DNA from: Chitinibacter bivalviorum
GTDB taxonomy: Bacteria; Pseudomonadota; Gammaproteobacteria; Burkholderiales; Chitinibacteraceae
DNA: 64,000 nt
Assembly (NCBI RefSeq): GCF_013403565.1
Contig: NZ_CP058627.1
Coordinates: forward strand, 2,666,001-2,730,000
Direction of reading: 5' to 3'
The notes under the pieces were generated by a model. That model did no database searches and was not told where the DNA came from. It saw only the letters and a program-made list of their open reading frames with translations. Both the position numbers and the translations under genes were made by a program. The first letter of the stretch is position 1; each line of letters begins with the position of its first letter. Positions 9,052-17,222 of the stretch are shown in pieces.

Positions 9052-10074
9052 CTAGGGTGACACTTTCCGTTGAAATACCCAAACCCCGGCTTTTAACTCT
9101 GGCGGTAAGATGAGTTGGCTCAATTCAGCATGCTCTTGCCAAGCAAAAAAAGTTTGAGCTTCGTAATCCGCCCAATTACCGGTAATAAAACGAGAATGGC
9201 TGCCGATGACAATATAGGTTTCTACTTCGCGCTGGCGGAAAATTTGCCGCTCAAAATGATTGGCCGACGGCGGCCAACTACAAATCACCACCTTGGGCTG
9301 AAAACGGCTCAGCGCACTTATCGCATCAAGTCGCTGCACAGACTCAGGATACTTCACGACTTTTTCCCAGCTATAGTCGTCGGTCGCGGTGATGTCCACA
9401 CCTTGCTCCGCGAGAAAACGGCTCAGCGTGCCATCTCCGGCGGCAATTTCTACAGTACGGCGATGACCGATCAATTGCGCCAATCCAGCAATCAACTCCC
9501 GACTATAAAAGCACCAAATGCCACGTTTCTCGACCAAGGGCATCAGCAAGCGCTTTTGCCACAACAGCGGCCAGATCAATCTGAAGGCGCGCATCGAGAC
9601 GGGTTTACGGATCAGGTCTTTTTCAAACAGTAGTTTTTGCGCCAGCAGCCCGTTCAACAAATTAAATCGCACTTTGCCCGACTTCACGCCTGTTGCCGCT
9701 GAAAACGCATATTGCCGCAGCGCCTGCTCGGTTAATCGCTGCCGTATCTGATGATGAACAAATAGCTCGAATGCGCGACCATCGCGCTCTCCACTGAGAA
9801 ATTTGGCATCGGGCTCCATCCTTTGCGCAGCTTTGCTGACCAACGCCTTGAGCTCCGCCGCATCGCGGCGAGCAAAGACCGCGGCCAGCTCATCACGCAC
9901 CGTCAGCCATTCTTGTGGATGAGCTTGCGCCAACTCGGTAAAAGTTGGATTACTTTGCAACCATTGCCAGGTTTTTGCCGCAGAAGAGCTCGCCACCATA
10001 CACATCCACCAGTTCAATAAGCTATTTTTACCTGAAATTGGCCTGCTGGCCATGTCGTGAGCGACAAGTCGCAT
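9052..10074 (-). CDS. SAM-dependent methyltransferase-like protein
   Basis: About 340 aa. The C-terminal half contains TVEIAAGDGTLSRFLAEQG (about residues 220-240), which matches the glycine-rich SAM-binding motif I of class I methyltransferases. ITATDDYSW follows like motif II, and VVICSWPPSANHFE like the post-motif/substrate region. The N-terminal half is helical and unassigned. The ATG at 10074 is one of several possible starts; TTG 10104 and ATG 10053 are alternatives, and none has a convincing ribosome site. The substrate is unknown. It is transcribed away from the tRNA gene and has no operon partner. Confidence 0.7.
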   Translation of the reverse strand: MRLVAHDMASRPISGKNSLLNWWMCMVASSSAAKTWQWLQSNPTFTELAQAHPQEWLTVRDELAAVFARRDAAELKALVSKAAQRMEPDAKFLSGERDGRAFELFVHHQIRQRLTEQALRQYAFSAATGVKSGKVRFNLLNGLLAQKLLFEKDLIRKPVSMRAFRLIWPLLWQKRLLMPLVEKRGIWCFYSRELIAGLAQLIGHRRTVEIAAGDGTLSRFLAEQGVDITATDDYSWEKVVKYPESVQRLDAISALSRFQPKVVICSWPPSANHFERQIFRQREVETYIVIGSHSRFITGNWADYEAQTFFAWQEHAELSQLILPPELKAGVWVFQRKVSP

Positions 10075-10228
10075 AATTCGCCACAATAACCAAGGGTATA
10101 GCAATAGAATCCATACGGATTAAAACATTCATGGCAATACCCTATGAAATCATTTCGACCCCAGACATCAGCCCACTCGCAAGCAGCAAGAAAAAGCAAC
10201 ATTTTAACGGATACAACGGAGAAATCGC

Positions 10229-10257
10229 TTGACGGGGCGACTCGAGTCGGCTTTAAT
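10229..10257 (+). promoter_or_regulatory. Sigma-70 promoter of tRNA-Phe
   Basis: TTGACG (10229-10234), 17-nt spacer, TTTAAT (10252-10257), about 32 nt before the mature tRNA 5' end. The GC-rich stretch between the -10 box and the tRNA is typical of stable-RNA promoters. Confidence 0.6.
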
Positions 10258-10289
10258 AGCAACCCTTGTGACCAAGCAACAATGTCACT

Positions 10290-10365
10290 GGCCAATTAGC
10301 TCAGTTGGTAGAGCAGCGGATTGAAAATCCGCGTGTCCGTGGTTCGATTCCGCGATTGGCCACCA
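10290..10365 (+). tRNA. tRNA-Phe (anticodon GAA)
   Basis: A 76-nt cloverleaf. The acceptor stem GGCCAAT/ATTGGCC is followed by A and an encoded CCA (10363-10365). The D-arm is AGCTCAGTTGGTAGAGC. The anticodon stem GCGGA/TCCGC encloses TTGAAAA, with GAA at 10323-10325. The T-arm is GGTTCGATTCC. A tyrosine-integrase remnant begins 250 bp downstream, so its 3' end is the likely attachment site of a former integrative element. Confidence 0.97.
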
Positions 10366-10382
10366 ACGAATACAAGCACTTA

Positions 10383-10407
10383 GCCGCATCCTCGGATGCG
10401 GCTTTTT
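10383..10407 (+). terminator. Rho-independent terminator after tRNA-Phe
   Basis: GCCGCATC/GATGCGGC stem (8 bp, CTCG loop, 10383-10402) followed by TTTTT, 17 nt beyond the encoded CCA. Confidence 0.9.
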
Positions 10408-10617
10408 GCTTTTTCTGACGTTTTTCTGTCAGTCGCCCTTGGTGACCACTGCGGTTCAATGCGCTTGAAAGCGGTCAATTCATGAAATATTTTCATGACC
10501 CATGCTTTTAACGCATTGTCGAGTCAGCTCTACCCTATACGCAACTCCACCTAAATTTGGAGTTGTGCATGCTTTCCTTCTCTGTTGCAGCCCTCTGCTC
10601 TGATGCGGAGGTGCCCC

Positions 10618-11115
10618 ATGGCTAAAGCCTATCGTGAGGGTAAAACCTGGTCGTTTCGTTTACGCGTCAAAGGCCAAGATATTTACCGTACCGGCTTTTC
10701 AACCGAAGCCGCAGCTAATCAGGCTCAAGCTGAAATCCGGCAGGCCTCAGCGCAGTCGGCACAGCCTTCTGGCTCTGGGCCATTTTGCACTAGCTTAGGT
10801 CGCGCCTTCATGCAGTACGCGAAGGAAAGACTGCCGAGTTTGAAAGGCGCAGACAAAGACGCCAACCGCATTAATCGTTATCTGCGTCCGCTCGGGCTGC
10901 CCACGATTCAACTTGAAAAGCTGGACGCCGCTGCTGGCTCAACCATTTATTGGAAAGTCAGCTTTGTCGGCAAGACTGAGCGCGTTATTCCCAATAGCCT
11001 TAAAACACATCGTGCCAAGCTGGAGGAGCAATCCTCAGCGAGTCAACGACAGCGGGCAGCGCTCGCTAGCATGAATATGTCGGATGTAACCTCGCATCAT
11101 ATCCAGCAGTGTTGA
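10618..11115 (+). pseudogene. Tyrosine recombinase (phage/ICE integrase), 3'-truncated by IS21
   Basis: The ATG at 10618 opens with MAKAYREGKTWSFRLRVKGQ and IYRTGFSTEAAANQAQAE. This is the arm-type DNA-binding N-terminus of tyrosine integrases. A core-binding SAM-like region follows (SLGRAFMQYAKERLPSLKGA). The frame stops at TGA 11113-11115, which lies inside the left inverted repeat of the IS element. The whole catalytic domain (R-H-R-Y) is therefore missing. About 165 codons of an expected about 350-400 remain. Its position and orientation just downstream of tRNA-Phe are typical of tRNA-targeting integrative elements. The fragment cannot be an active recombinase. Confidence 0.82.
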
Positions 11116-11137
11116 GGCGCACTGAATATTGACCAGC
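11110..11137 (+). repeat. IS21 left terminal inverted repeat
   Basis: 28 bp beginning TGTTGAGGCGCACTGA and ending TTGACCAGC, identical to the reverse complement of 13608-13635. A partial copy (TGAATTTTGACCAGG) follows directly, at about 11147-11161. Confidence 0.92.
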
Positions 11138-11231
11138 TGTGCGCGTTGAATTTTGACCAGGCATTTTTGCCGTACACCCTCGTGTACGACCCTCTTTAGC
11201 CTATCGGCTTTTGCTGCTTTTTACTACTTCT

Positions 11232-12029
11232 TCAGAACATCTCCCCACGTTCGGGCAACTGTTCTTTTTGTCTTTCTCGCTCTTGAATCTTCAATTTTGC
11301 ATTCGCACTGCTTTGCTTAAATCGCCACGATTCATTCCCCGTTTCAATAATGTGGCAATGATGGGTCAGTCGATCGAGTAAAGCCGTGGTGAGTTTGGCG
11401 TCGCCAAAGACCGTGGGCCATTCTGCAAAGGTCAGATTCGTCGTGATAATCACACTGGTGCGCTCGTACAGCTTACTCAGCAAATGAAACAGCAATGCGC
11501 CACCCGCTTGTGAGAATGGCAAATAGCCCAGCTCATCCAGAATGACCACATCCATATGCATTAAGCTATAGGCCAACTTGCCTTTGCTTTTCTCTTGCTC
11601 TAATCGGCTGACCAATTCCAACGTGGAATAGAAACGAACCCGCAAACTATGTTGCTGGATGCCATGAACACCCAGCGCAGTGGCGAGGTGGGTTTTACCG
11701 GTTCCTGTACCACCAATCATGACGATATTGTGTGCCGCCTGAACGTATTCACCCTGTGCCAACACACGAATCAAACGTTCATCGACTTTCGACTGGCTAA
11801 AATCAAAGCCCGCGAGATCCCGATGATGCGGGAAACGAGCCGAATGCATCTGATAGCTGATGGAGCGTACGTGTCGGTCGGCATGTTCCGCATCGATCAG
11901 TTGCGTGAGGTTGGCATCGAGGATGTCCATCGTGCCACTGCTGCTGGCTTGCTGCAGCTCAGCGTAAGTGGCGGCCATACCATGCAGCTTGAGCCGCTTC
12001 AGTTCGGCTTGAATATCCAACTTCATCAT
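11232..12029 (-). CDS. istB: IS21-family ATP-binding transposition helper
   Basis: 265 aa AAA+ ATPase that assembles on target DNA and activates the IstA transposase. Walker A is [11 protein letters not shown] near residue 105. Walker B is [14 protein letters not shown]. The sensor region [18 protein letters not shown] and the arginine-bearing [13 protein letters not shown] complete the DnaC/IstB fold. The length is normal and no frameshift is seen. It overlaps istA by 4 nt, so the two are translated together, as is standard in the family. Confidence 0.96.
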   Translation of the reverse strand: MMKLDIQAELKRLKLHGMAATYAELQQASSSGTMDILDANLTQLIDAEHADRHVRSISYQMHSARFPHHRDLAGFDFSQSKVDERLIRVLAQGEYVQAAHNIVMIGGTGTGKTHLATALGVHGIQQHSLRVRFYSTLELVSRLEQEKSKGKLAYSLMHMDVVILDELGYLPFSQAGGALLFHLLSKLYERTSVIITTNLTFAEWPTVFGDAKLTTALLDRLTHHCHIIETGNESWRFKQSSANAKLKIQERERQKEQLPERGEMF

Positions 12030-13522
12030 GACACCCCCAACCCTTGATGCAATTGATCGTAGCGCTGGCTATCTGCCAGTGGTGGCTCATTCAGCGCCAA
12101 TGCCACTTCAAGGGCATCTGGCCGAGGTGCTTCATGCAGTCTGGCCAGCACATTCAGGACATGCTCAGCACTGACTTTGCCCGTTTCAAGCATCAACGCG
12201 ACGGCGACCTGAACGGTTTCTAAGCCGTATTTGGGTACACAACCCAAGACCTTGGCCATGATGCGATCTCCGCCTTTATGGCGCAATAAGCGCTGTTGTA
12301 GTTGCCGCAAATCTGCGGGCATTTCATTGAACGGAGCTCCGTTGCGCAACGCGCCAGGCTTTTGCTCGAGCAAAGGAAGATAGTGTTGCCAGTGATAAAA
12401 CGTCTGACTGCGCTCAAAGCTGCGTACATGCTCTGCGATCACTTGCTGGTCGGCATAGATAACCAGACGGCTGGGATATAGCCGCACACTCACCATTTGA
12501 TTGGCCCAATGACACGGTACTGAATAGCGATTGCGCTGGAAGGTAATCAGACACGTACTTGATACCCGCGCCAAGACTTCGGTGTAACCATCAAATGCAC
12601 CTGGAAATGGCATCATGTGAAGCTGCTCATCTTGGCGTAATTCGGCTAATGTGAGCTCAGGATACTCTGGGTGACGCAATTGCTGCCAAGCCAACTGACA
12701 TTGTTGCTCAAGCCAAGCATTGAGCTCGTCAAAGCTCGCGAATTTGAGCGCCAATGCGGCTTGCCAGATGTGTCGGCGCCGGTCTTGTACATTCTTCTCG
12801 ACAATACCTTTCTCCCAGCCGGAGGCGACATTGCAAAACTCAGTATCAAACAGATAATGGGCAGTCATCGCATGAAAGCGGGCGTTGATGATGCGTTCCT
12901 TGCCGGGCAGCACCTTGTCGACTGCCGTCTTCATGTTGTCGTAAATCCCTCGCAGCGGCACGCCCCCTAACATCTGAAAGGCGCGAGTATGCGCATCAAA
13001 CAGCATTTCATGGCTTTGGCTAGGATACGCCATCAATGCAAAAGCGCGACTCGCGCACAGCTTCATGTGGGCCAGCAAGACTTTGCGATGAATACCACCA
13101 ATGAATGCATGCTCTTCGCTCCAATCGAACTGAAATGCCTCGCCCAAGGCAAAGCGCAGTGGCACAAATGCAGACTTCAAGTGATGCCCCATCGTTTGCG
13201 TGCGCCAGTGACGAATAAACGCAGTGACTCGGGAGTAATCGCCGCCAAAGCCCGCAGTCACTAGCTCCTGGAACAATACCTTGGCAGTACGCCGGTCTCG
13301 TTTGGGGCGATGTAGATCGGTTTGTAATGCTTTAACGAGTTGAGGAATAAAGGGAGACAGCTTGGTTTGGCTAGACTTGCGTCGATAGCGCGGCTCGGTA
13401 GCTGAGTCGGTACGTAGCCATTTCTTGATGGTATTGCGCGTTAAGCTGGTGCGCCGTGCAATCTCGCTGATCGAGAGTTGGTCGCGAAAATACATGCGGC
13501 GAACTTTAGCAAATGTGGCCAT
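12026..13522 (-). CDS. istA: IS21-family DDE transposase
   Basis: 498 aa from the ATG at 13522 (GAGGTG ribosome site 6-7 nt upstream). A longer frame from TTG 13582 would start in the terminal repeat region and is less likely. An N-terminal helix-turn-helix ([20 protein letters not shown]) is followed by the DDE integrase core. AFQFDWSEE supplies the first Asp, [11 protein letters not shown] the second, and [17 protein letters not shown] the Glu. A C-terminal beta-barrel-like region includes [10 protein letters not shown]. All three catalytic acids are present, so the element should still be able to move. Confidence 0.95.
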   Translation of the reverse strand: MATFAKVRRMYFRDQLSISEIARRTSLTRNTIKKWLRTDSATEPRYRRKSSQTKLSPFIPQLVKALQTDLHRPKRDRRTAKVLFQELVTAGFGGDYSRVTAFIRHWRTQTMGHHLKSAFVPLRFALGEAFQFDWSEEHAFIGGIHRKVLLAHMKLCASRAFALMAYPSQSHEMLFDAHTRAFQMLGGVPLRGIYDNMKTAVDKVLPGKERIINARFHAMTAHYLFDTEFCNVASGWEKGIVEKNVQDRRRHIWQAALALKFASFDELNAWLEQQCQLAWQQLRHPEYPELTLAELRQDEQLHMMPFPGAFDGYTEVLARVSSTCLITFQRNRYSVPCHWANQMVSVRLYPSRLVIYADQQVIAEHVRSFERSQTFYHWQHYLPLLEQKPGALRNGAPFNEMPADLRQLQQRLLRHKGGDRIMAKVLGCVPKYGLETVQVAVALMLETGKVSAEHVLNVLARLHEAPRPDALEVALALNEPPLADSQRYDQLHQGLGVS

Positions 13523-13607
13523 GGTAATCACCTCAAAATCCTTGCTCGATGAATGAGCTTGGAGATTAGTTACCCTGGTCAAAATTCACTGCGCAAAACC
13601 GCAGTTT

Positions 13608-13635
13608 GCTGGTCAATATTCAGTGCGCCTCAACA
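13608..13635 (-). repeat. IS21 right terminal inverted repeat
   Basis: Perfect 28-bp inverted copy of 11110-11137, ending GCGCCTCAACA at 13635. The first base of the interrupted chromosomal gene is 13636. Confidence 0.92.
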
Positions 13636-14559
13636 GCCGTGATGCAAAAAGCCTCGAAAGCGGGGGCCAATATGATTGATGTGGTTGCCTTCCCGTTTAT
13701 GACCGATATGGATAAAATCCTGAAGGAAAATCCACCAGAAACTTTTGGCAAATACCATAATCGCCTGAAATTGGGCGGCATTAAAGTGACCATTGATGGT
13801 TCACCACAAGGTCGTACCGCGTTTTTCACCACGCCTTACTTAACGGGCGGCCCTGGTGGTGAAGAAGACTGGCGCGGTGAACCCACTATTCCAGCAGAAC
13901 TCGTAAATAAAGTCGTTCAGCGTGTTTACGATCTGAAGCTTCCGCTTATCCTGCATGCGAATGGAGATGCCGCAATTGATCTTTTTCTCACTGCGCATGA
14001 AAAAGCGGCAGCAGATAGCCTAGATAAAGATCGCCGCACAACGGTCATACACTCCCAGTTTGCACGCAAAGATCAACTGGATAAATATGCCAAGTACAAC
14101 ATCATTCCGTCGATGTACACCTTGCACACCTTTTATTTTGCCGAGGCCCACAAAGCCAATCGAGGCTTGGAGCAGGCGCAATATATTAGTCCGATGCGGG
14201 ATGCGATTGATCGCGGCATCACCGTAACTAACCACACTGACTTTGTTGTAGCCCCGCTCGATCAGATGTTCATGCTATGGTCTGCCGTCAATCGTGTTTC
14301 GCGTGGTGGCGAAGTTTTTGGTGCAGATCAGCGGATTACGCCAATGGAAGGCCTTAAAGCGATGACGATCAATGTGGCGTATCAATATCGCGAAGAAGAT
14401 CGCAAAGGAACGCTGGAAGCTGGCAAGCTGGCTGATTTGGTGATTTTAGATAAAAACCCATTGAAAGTTGAGCCGATGGCGATCAAAGACATTAAAGTCG
14501 TTGAAACCATTAAGGAAGGCAAGTCGATTTATCGTCGCAGCCACAAGCAAAGTAAATAA
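13636..14559 (+). pseudogene. YtcJ-like amidohydrolase, 5'-truncated by IS21
   Basis: C-terminal about 307 residues of a metal-dependent amidohydrolase_3 family protein. What remains includes GGIKVTIDGSPQG, LHANGDAAID (metal-binding His), VIHSQFA (metal His), TNHTDFVVAP (metal Asp) and the C-terminal composite beta domain GTLEAGKLADLVILDKNP. The N-terminal HxH metal pair and any signal peptide are gone; about half of the expected about 600 residues is missing. The frame opens into the IS end, so any product would be a fragment started inside the IS. A full-length relative lies downstream (15221-17122), but it is diverged and not a recent duplicate. It is terminated by a strong hairpin at 14577. 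Confidence 0.85.
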
Positions 14560-14576
14560 AACTCATACTCCCTCAG

Positions 14577-14598
14577 CCCGGCCTTGTGCCGGGTTTTT
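14577..14598 (+). terminator. Rho-independent terminator of the amidohydrolase fragment
   Basis: CCCGGC/GCCGGG stem (14577-14593, 5-nt loop) followed by TTTTT; 18 nt past the stop of the amidohydrolase fragment. Confidence 0.88.
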
Positions 14599-14612
14599 GG
14601 CGCATATTATCC

Positions 14613-15137
14613 ATGCAAATTTCAGCCATTCTTTGTCGATTTGCGATCGTTAGCTGTTTATCAGCCAGCCCTGTTATGGCCTGCATATACGACGGCCTTG
14701 GGGTAAGTGGTGATCGTGACCCCGCCGTTCCCTTGGTCGAAATGGGGACGCGCATCGCGCTAGCTGATGGCAGCTTGCCTGCCATTGAGCCACTGTCAGG
14801 CCAAGCCGCGCTGGAGCGGAGTAAATATTGGCTGTCTCAATTACGTAGCCAATTTGAACAACAAGGGTTTACAGGAACAGTCGCGGTGTATGTGATTGAT
14901 GGCGATTTATGGTCTACGATTAGCGATGCTCCAGTTAATAATGGGCAAGATTTACTTAGTCAAACCCAGCGTTTACAACTCATGACCCACACACGCCCCC
15001 CAGAGCAAGGCGAACGCATGCTACTGATCAATGAGGCGACTTTATCCGCAGTGATCCACGGCGCAATGAGTCTGGAGCAAGCACAAAAAGCTGGCTTAGC
15101 AAGACTGAAAATTAAAAACCCAAAGATTCCATACTGA
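14613..15137 (+). CDS. Secreted protein of unknown function
   Basis: 174 aa from ATG 14613. In-frame GTG 14586 lies inside the terminator and is rejected. Residues 1-24 form a signal peptide (MQISAILCRFAIVSCLSASP then MAC; a lipobox-like cysteine follows). The mature part has an Asp/Pro-rich start (GVSGDRDPAVPLVEMGTRIA) and an alpha/beta stretch GFTGTVAVYVIDGDLWSTIS. I recognise no family. It sits between two amidohydrolase genes in the same direction and 84 bp before the second, so it may belong to that locus. Confidence 0.65.
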   Translation: MQISAILCRFAIVSCLSASPVMACIYDGLGVSGDRDPAVPLVEMGTRIALADGSLPAIEPLSGQAALERSKYWLSQLRSQFEQQGFTGTVAVYVIDGDLWSTISDAPVNNGQDLLSQTQRLQLMTHTRPPEQGERMLLINEATLSAVIHGAMSLEQAQKAGLARLKIKNPKIPY

Positions 15138-15220
15138 GCAATACCCAGAATGTATAGGTTGGAATGGCTTTAAAAGAAAAGGTTTCGGGCCAATACCCAT
15201 AAAATAAGGAGTAACAAAGA

Positions 15221-17122
15221 ATGATTAGTAAACCAGCTCTGACTCTTTTGTGCTCCATCCTATTGGGGACCAGCTGGGCACAAAGCACCTCTTTGCAAGA
15301 TTTAGGAGGACAAATTGCTAGTTCAGGTAACGTCACAACAATTTACCTTGCTCGTGAATTTATCACGATGAATCCACAGCAGAGCAAGGCGCAAGCGATT
15401 GCCGTAAAAGATGGCAAATTTATTGCTGTCGGCAGTGAGGCCGACGTGCGAAAACTAGCTGGCAGTGACGCTAAAATTGATCGCTCTTTAGTGAATAAAG
15501 TGGTTGTTGCTGGTTTTATCGAGCAGCATGTACATCCTGTACTGGCTGCTCTAACAATGAATTCCAAAGTTATTTCGATTGAAGATTGGGATGCAATCGA
15601 TGGCTTTTCGCCTGCCGTACGCAATCCTGTGGAGTATGAGGCGCGCTTGAAAAGCGCGCTGGCTGAGTTTAAGGCTAAAAAGAATGGTCCGGAAACCCCA
15701 TTCATTAGCTGGGGTTATCACCACTATATGCATGGTGACAAAATGTCACGGGCTTATCTGGATAAGCTCGCTCCCGACTTTCCCGTTATTATTTGGCACC
15801 GATCTTGTCATGAGTTTTTCCTGAACACTGCAGCACTGAAACTCACGGGCATCACCGAGGCACAAGTAGCAAGGATGCCTGAGAGTGCACAAAAACAATT
15901 GGATTATGCCAAAGGACATTTTTTTGAGCAGGGCGCGATGGCAGTATTGGGTAATCTAACGCCATTTCTAGCAACGCCGGAAAAATTCAAGCAAGGGCTG
16001 GAATTTACAGAAAAGTACTATCACCGTAACGGGATTACTCTGGCAGCAGAACCGGGCGGCTTTTTCTCAAAACCCCTGCAAGACTTGATCAACTCGGTGT
16101 ATGGCGATGAGGCAACGCCATTTAATCATTTGTTCATGGCCGATGGCAAAACCTTCTCTGCGCGTAATCCGAACGATGCGGCAGCCTTAATCAAAGATAC
16201 CGAGCAAGTTCTAGACTGGGGAAAAGGTCGTACCGCCTATATGCCAAAACAAGTTAAATTGCTCACCGACGGTGCAATTTATAGCCAATTGATGATGATG
16301 AAAGATGGTTATATCGATGGCCACCTTGGTGCTTGGATTATGGATCCGCCAGTATTGGATTATGCCTTCCAAGCTTATTGGGATGCAGGCTACCAGATTC
16401 ATGTTCACAACAATGGTGACGCAGGATTGGATGTCTTGCTCGATTCGCTCGAAAAAGCAGTTGCTCGAAATCCACGCCTAGATCATCGAACAGTGTTGGT
16501 GCATTTTGGCTTTGCCCGTCCCGAGCAGATCAAGCGTTGGATTGAGCTGGGTGGTATTGTTAGCTCGAATCCTTATTACGTCACCGCCTTGGCTGGCCCT
16601 TATTCAAAAATGGGCATTGGTGCAGCGCGAGCGCAATTCATGGTGCCGAATGCGGAAGTCTTAAAGAATGGTGGTTCACTATCCTTCCATTCTGACATGC
16701 CAATGGCTCCAGCCAAACCCCTGCAATTGATGTGGGCTGGGGTAAATCGCCTGACCTATGAAGGCAATGTTGCGGCTCCTGCACAAAAAATATCGGTAGA
16801 AGCGGCACTGAAGGCGATCACGATTGACGCAGCATATTCGATTCAGCAGGAAAAGAAAGTCGGCTCGATTGAAGTGGGCAAAGACGCCAATTTAACGATA
16901 CTGGAGCAAAGCCCCTTCGAAGTGTCGCCAACTCAGCTCAAAGAAATTAAGGTGTGGGGAACGATGCTCGAAGGTCGGATGCAGCCTGTTAGCCAACCAG
17001 CACAAGTGCCGTCTACAGCCAAAGGTAGGATCGGAATCAAACCTGTGGCGGAAGCCAGTGAATTGAATCAGGCTTTAGGCAGTAGTTTGTATTCGCTATT
17101 AAGTCACAAACATCTGCATTAA
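15221..17122 (+). CDS. Secreted amidohydrolase, YtcJ/amidohydrolase_3 family
   Basis: 633 aa, with a strong AAGGAG ribosome site before ATG 15221. Residues 1-21 are a signal peptide ending in TSWAQS, so the enzyme is periplasmic or exported. It has the N-terminal composite beta domain, then IEQHVHP (HxH metal pair near residue 105), KLLTDGAI (the Lys region), HNNGDAG and VHFGF (metal histidines) and HSDMPMAP (metal Asp). The C-terminal VGSIEVGKDANLTILEQSP closes the beta domain. All metal ligands appear present. The family hydrolyses C-N bonds in amides and cyclic ureas; the substrate is not predictable. It is an intact relative of the IS-truncated gene upstream. Confidence 0.88.
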   Translation: MISKPALTLLCSILLGTSWAQSTSLQDLGGQIASSGNVTTIYLAREFITMNPQQSKAQAIAVKDGKFIAVGSEADVRKLAGSDAKIDRSLVNKVVVAGFIEQHVHPVLAALTMNSKVISIEDWDAIDGFSPAVRNPVEYEARLKSALAEFKAKKNGPETPFISWGYHHYMHGDKMSRAYLDKLAPDFPVIIWHRSCHEFFLNTAALKLTGITEAQVARMPESAQKQLDYAKGHFFEQGAMAVLGNLTPFLATPEKFKQGLEFTEKYYHRNGITLAAEPGGFFSKPLQDLINSVYGDEATPFNHLFMADGKTFSARNPNDAAALIKDTEQVLDWGKGRTAYMPKQVKLLTDGAIYSQLMMMKDGYIDGHLGAWIMDPPVLDYAFQAYWDAGYQIHVHNNGDAGLDVLLDSLEKAVARNPRLDHRTVLVHFGFARPEQIKRWIELGGIVSSNPYYVTALAGPYSKMGIGAARAQFMVPNAEVLKNGGSLSFHSDMPMAPAKPLQLMWAGVNRLTYEGNVAAPAQKISVEAALKAITIDAAYSIQQEKKVGSIEVGKDANLTILEQSPFEVSPTQLKEIKVWGTMLEGRMQPVSQPAQVPSTAKGRIGIKPVAEASELNQALGSSLYSLLSHKHLH

Positions 17123-17222
17123 TTTTATATAAATCTGGCGGCATAAGGCCCGAGCAAAGCCATCAAAGTTTTTATATTAACTTGCGGCATATATTGCCAA
17201 ACATGAAAGGCATCTCATTGTT

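Larger units (their letters stand above)
11110..13635 (-). mobile_element. Complete IS21-family insertion sequence
   Basis: 2526 bp bounded by 28-bp perfect inverted repeats that start TGTTGAGG (11110-11137 and 13608-13635). Just inside each end a second TGAATTTTGACCAG copy gives the multiple subterminal repeats typical of IS21. It carries istA and istB in one 4-nt overlapping operon, both apparently intact. The bases flanking the two ends (left ...CCAGCAG, right GCCGTGA...) show no 4-8 bp target duplication. The element joins a truncated integrase to a truncated amidohydrolase, so it marks a deletion or recombination junction and not a simple insertion. Confidence 0.93.

Noticed and set aside
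10014..10295. Minus-strand frame of 93 codons between the methyltransferase and tRNA-Phe
   Set aside because: It overlaps the tRNA-Phe promoter and the first bases of the tRNA and has no supporting motif.
13606..13635. TTG start for the amidohydrolase fragment inside the IS end
   Set aside because: It only reflects the frame running open into the inverted repeat; the enzyme's N-terminal half is absent, so the gene is scored as a pseudogene.
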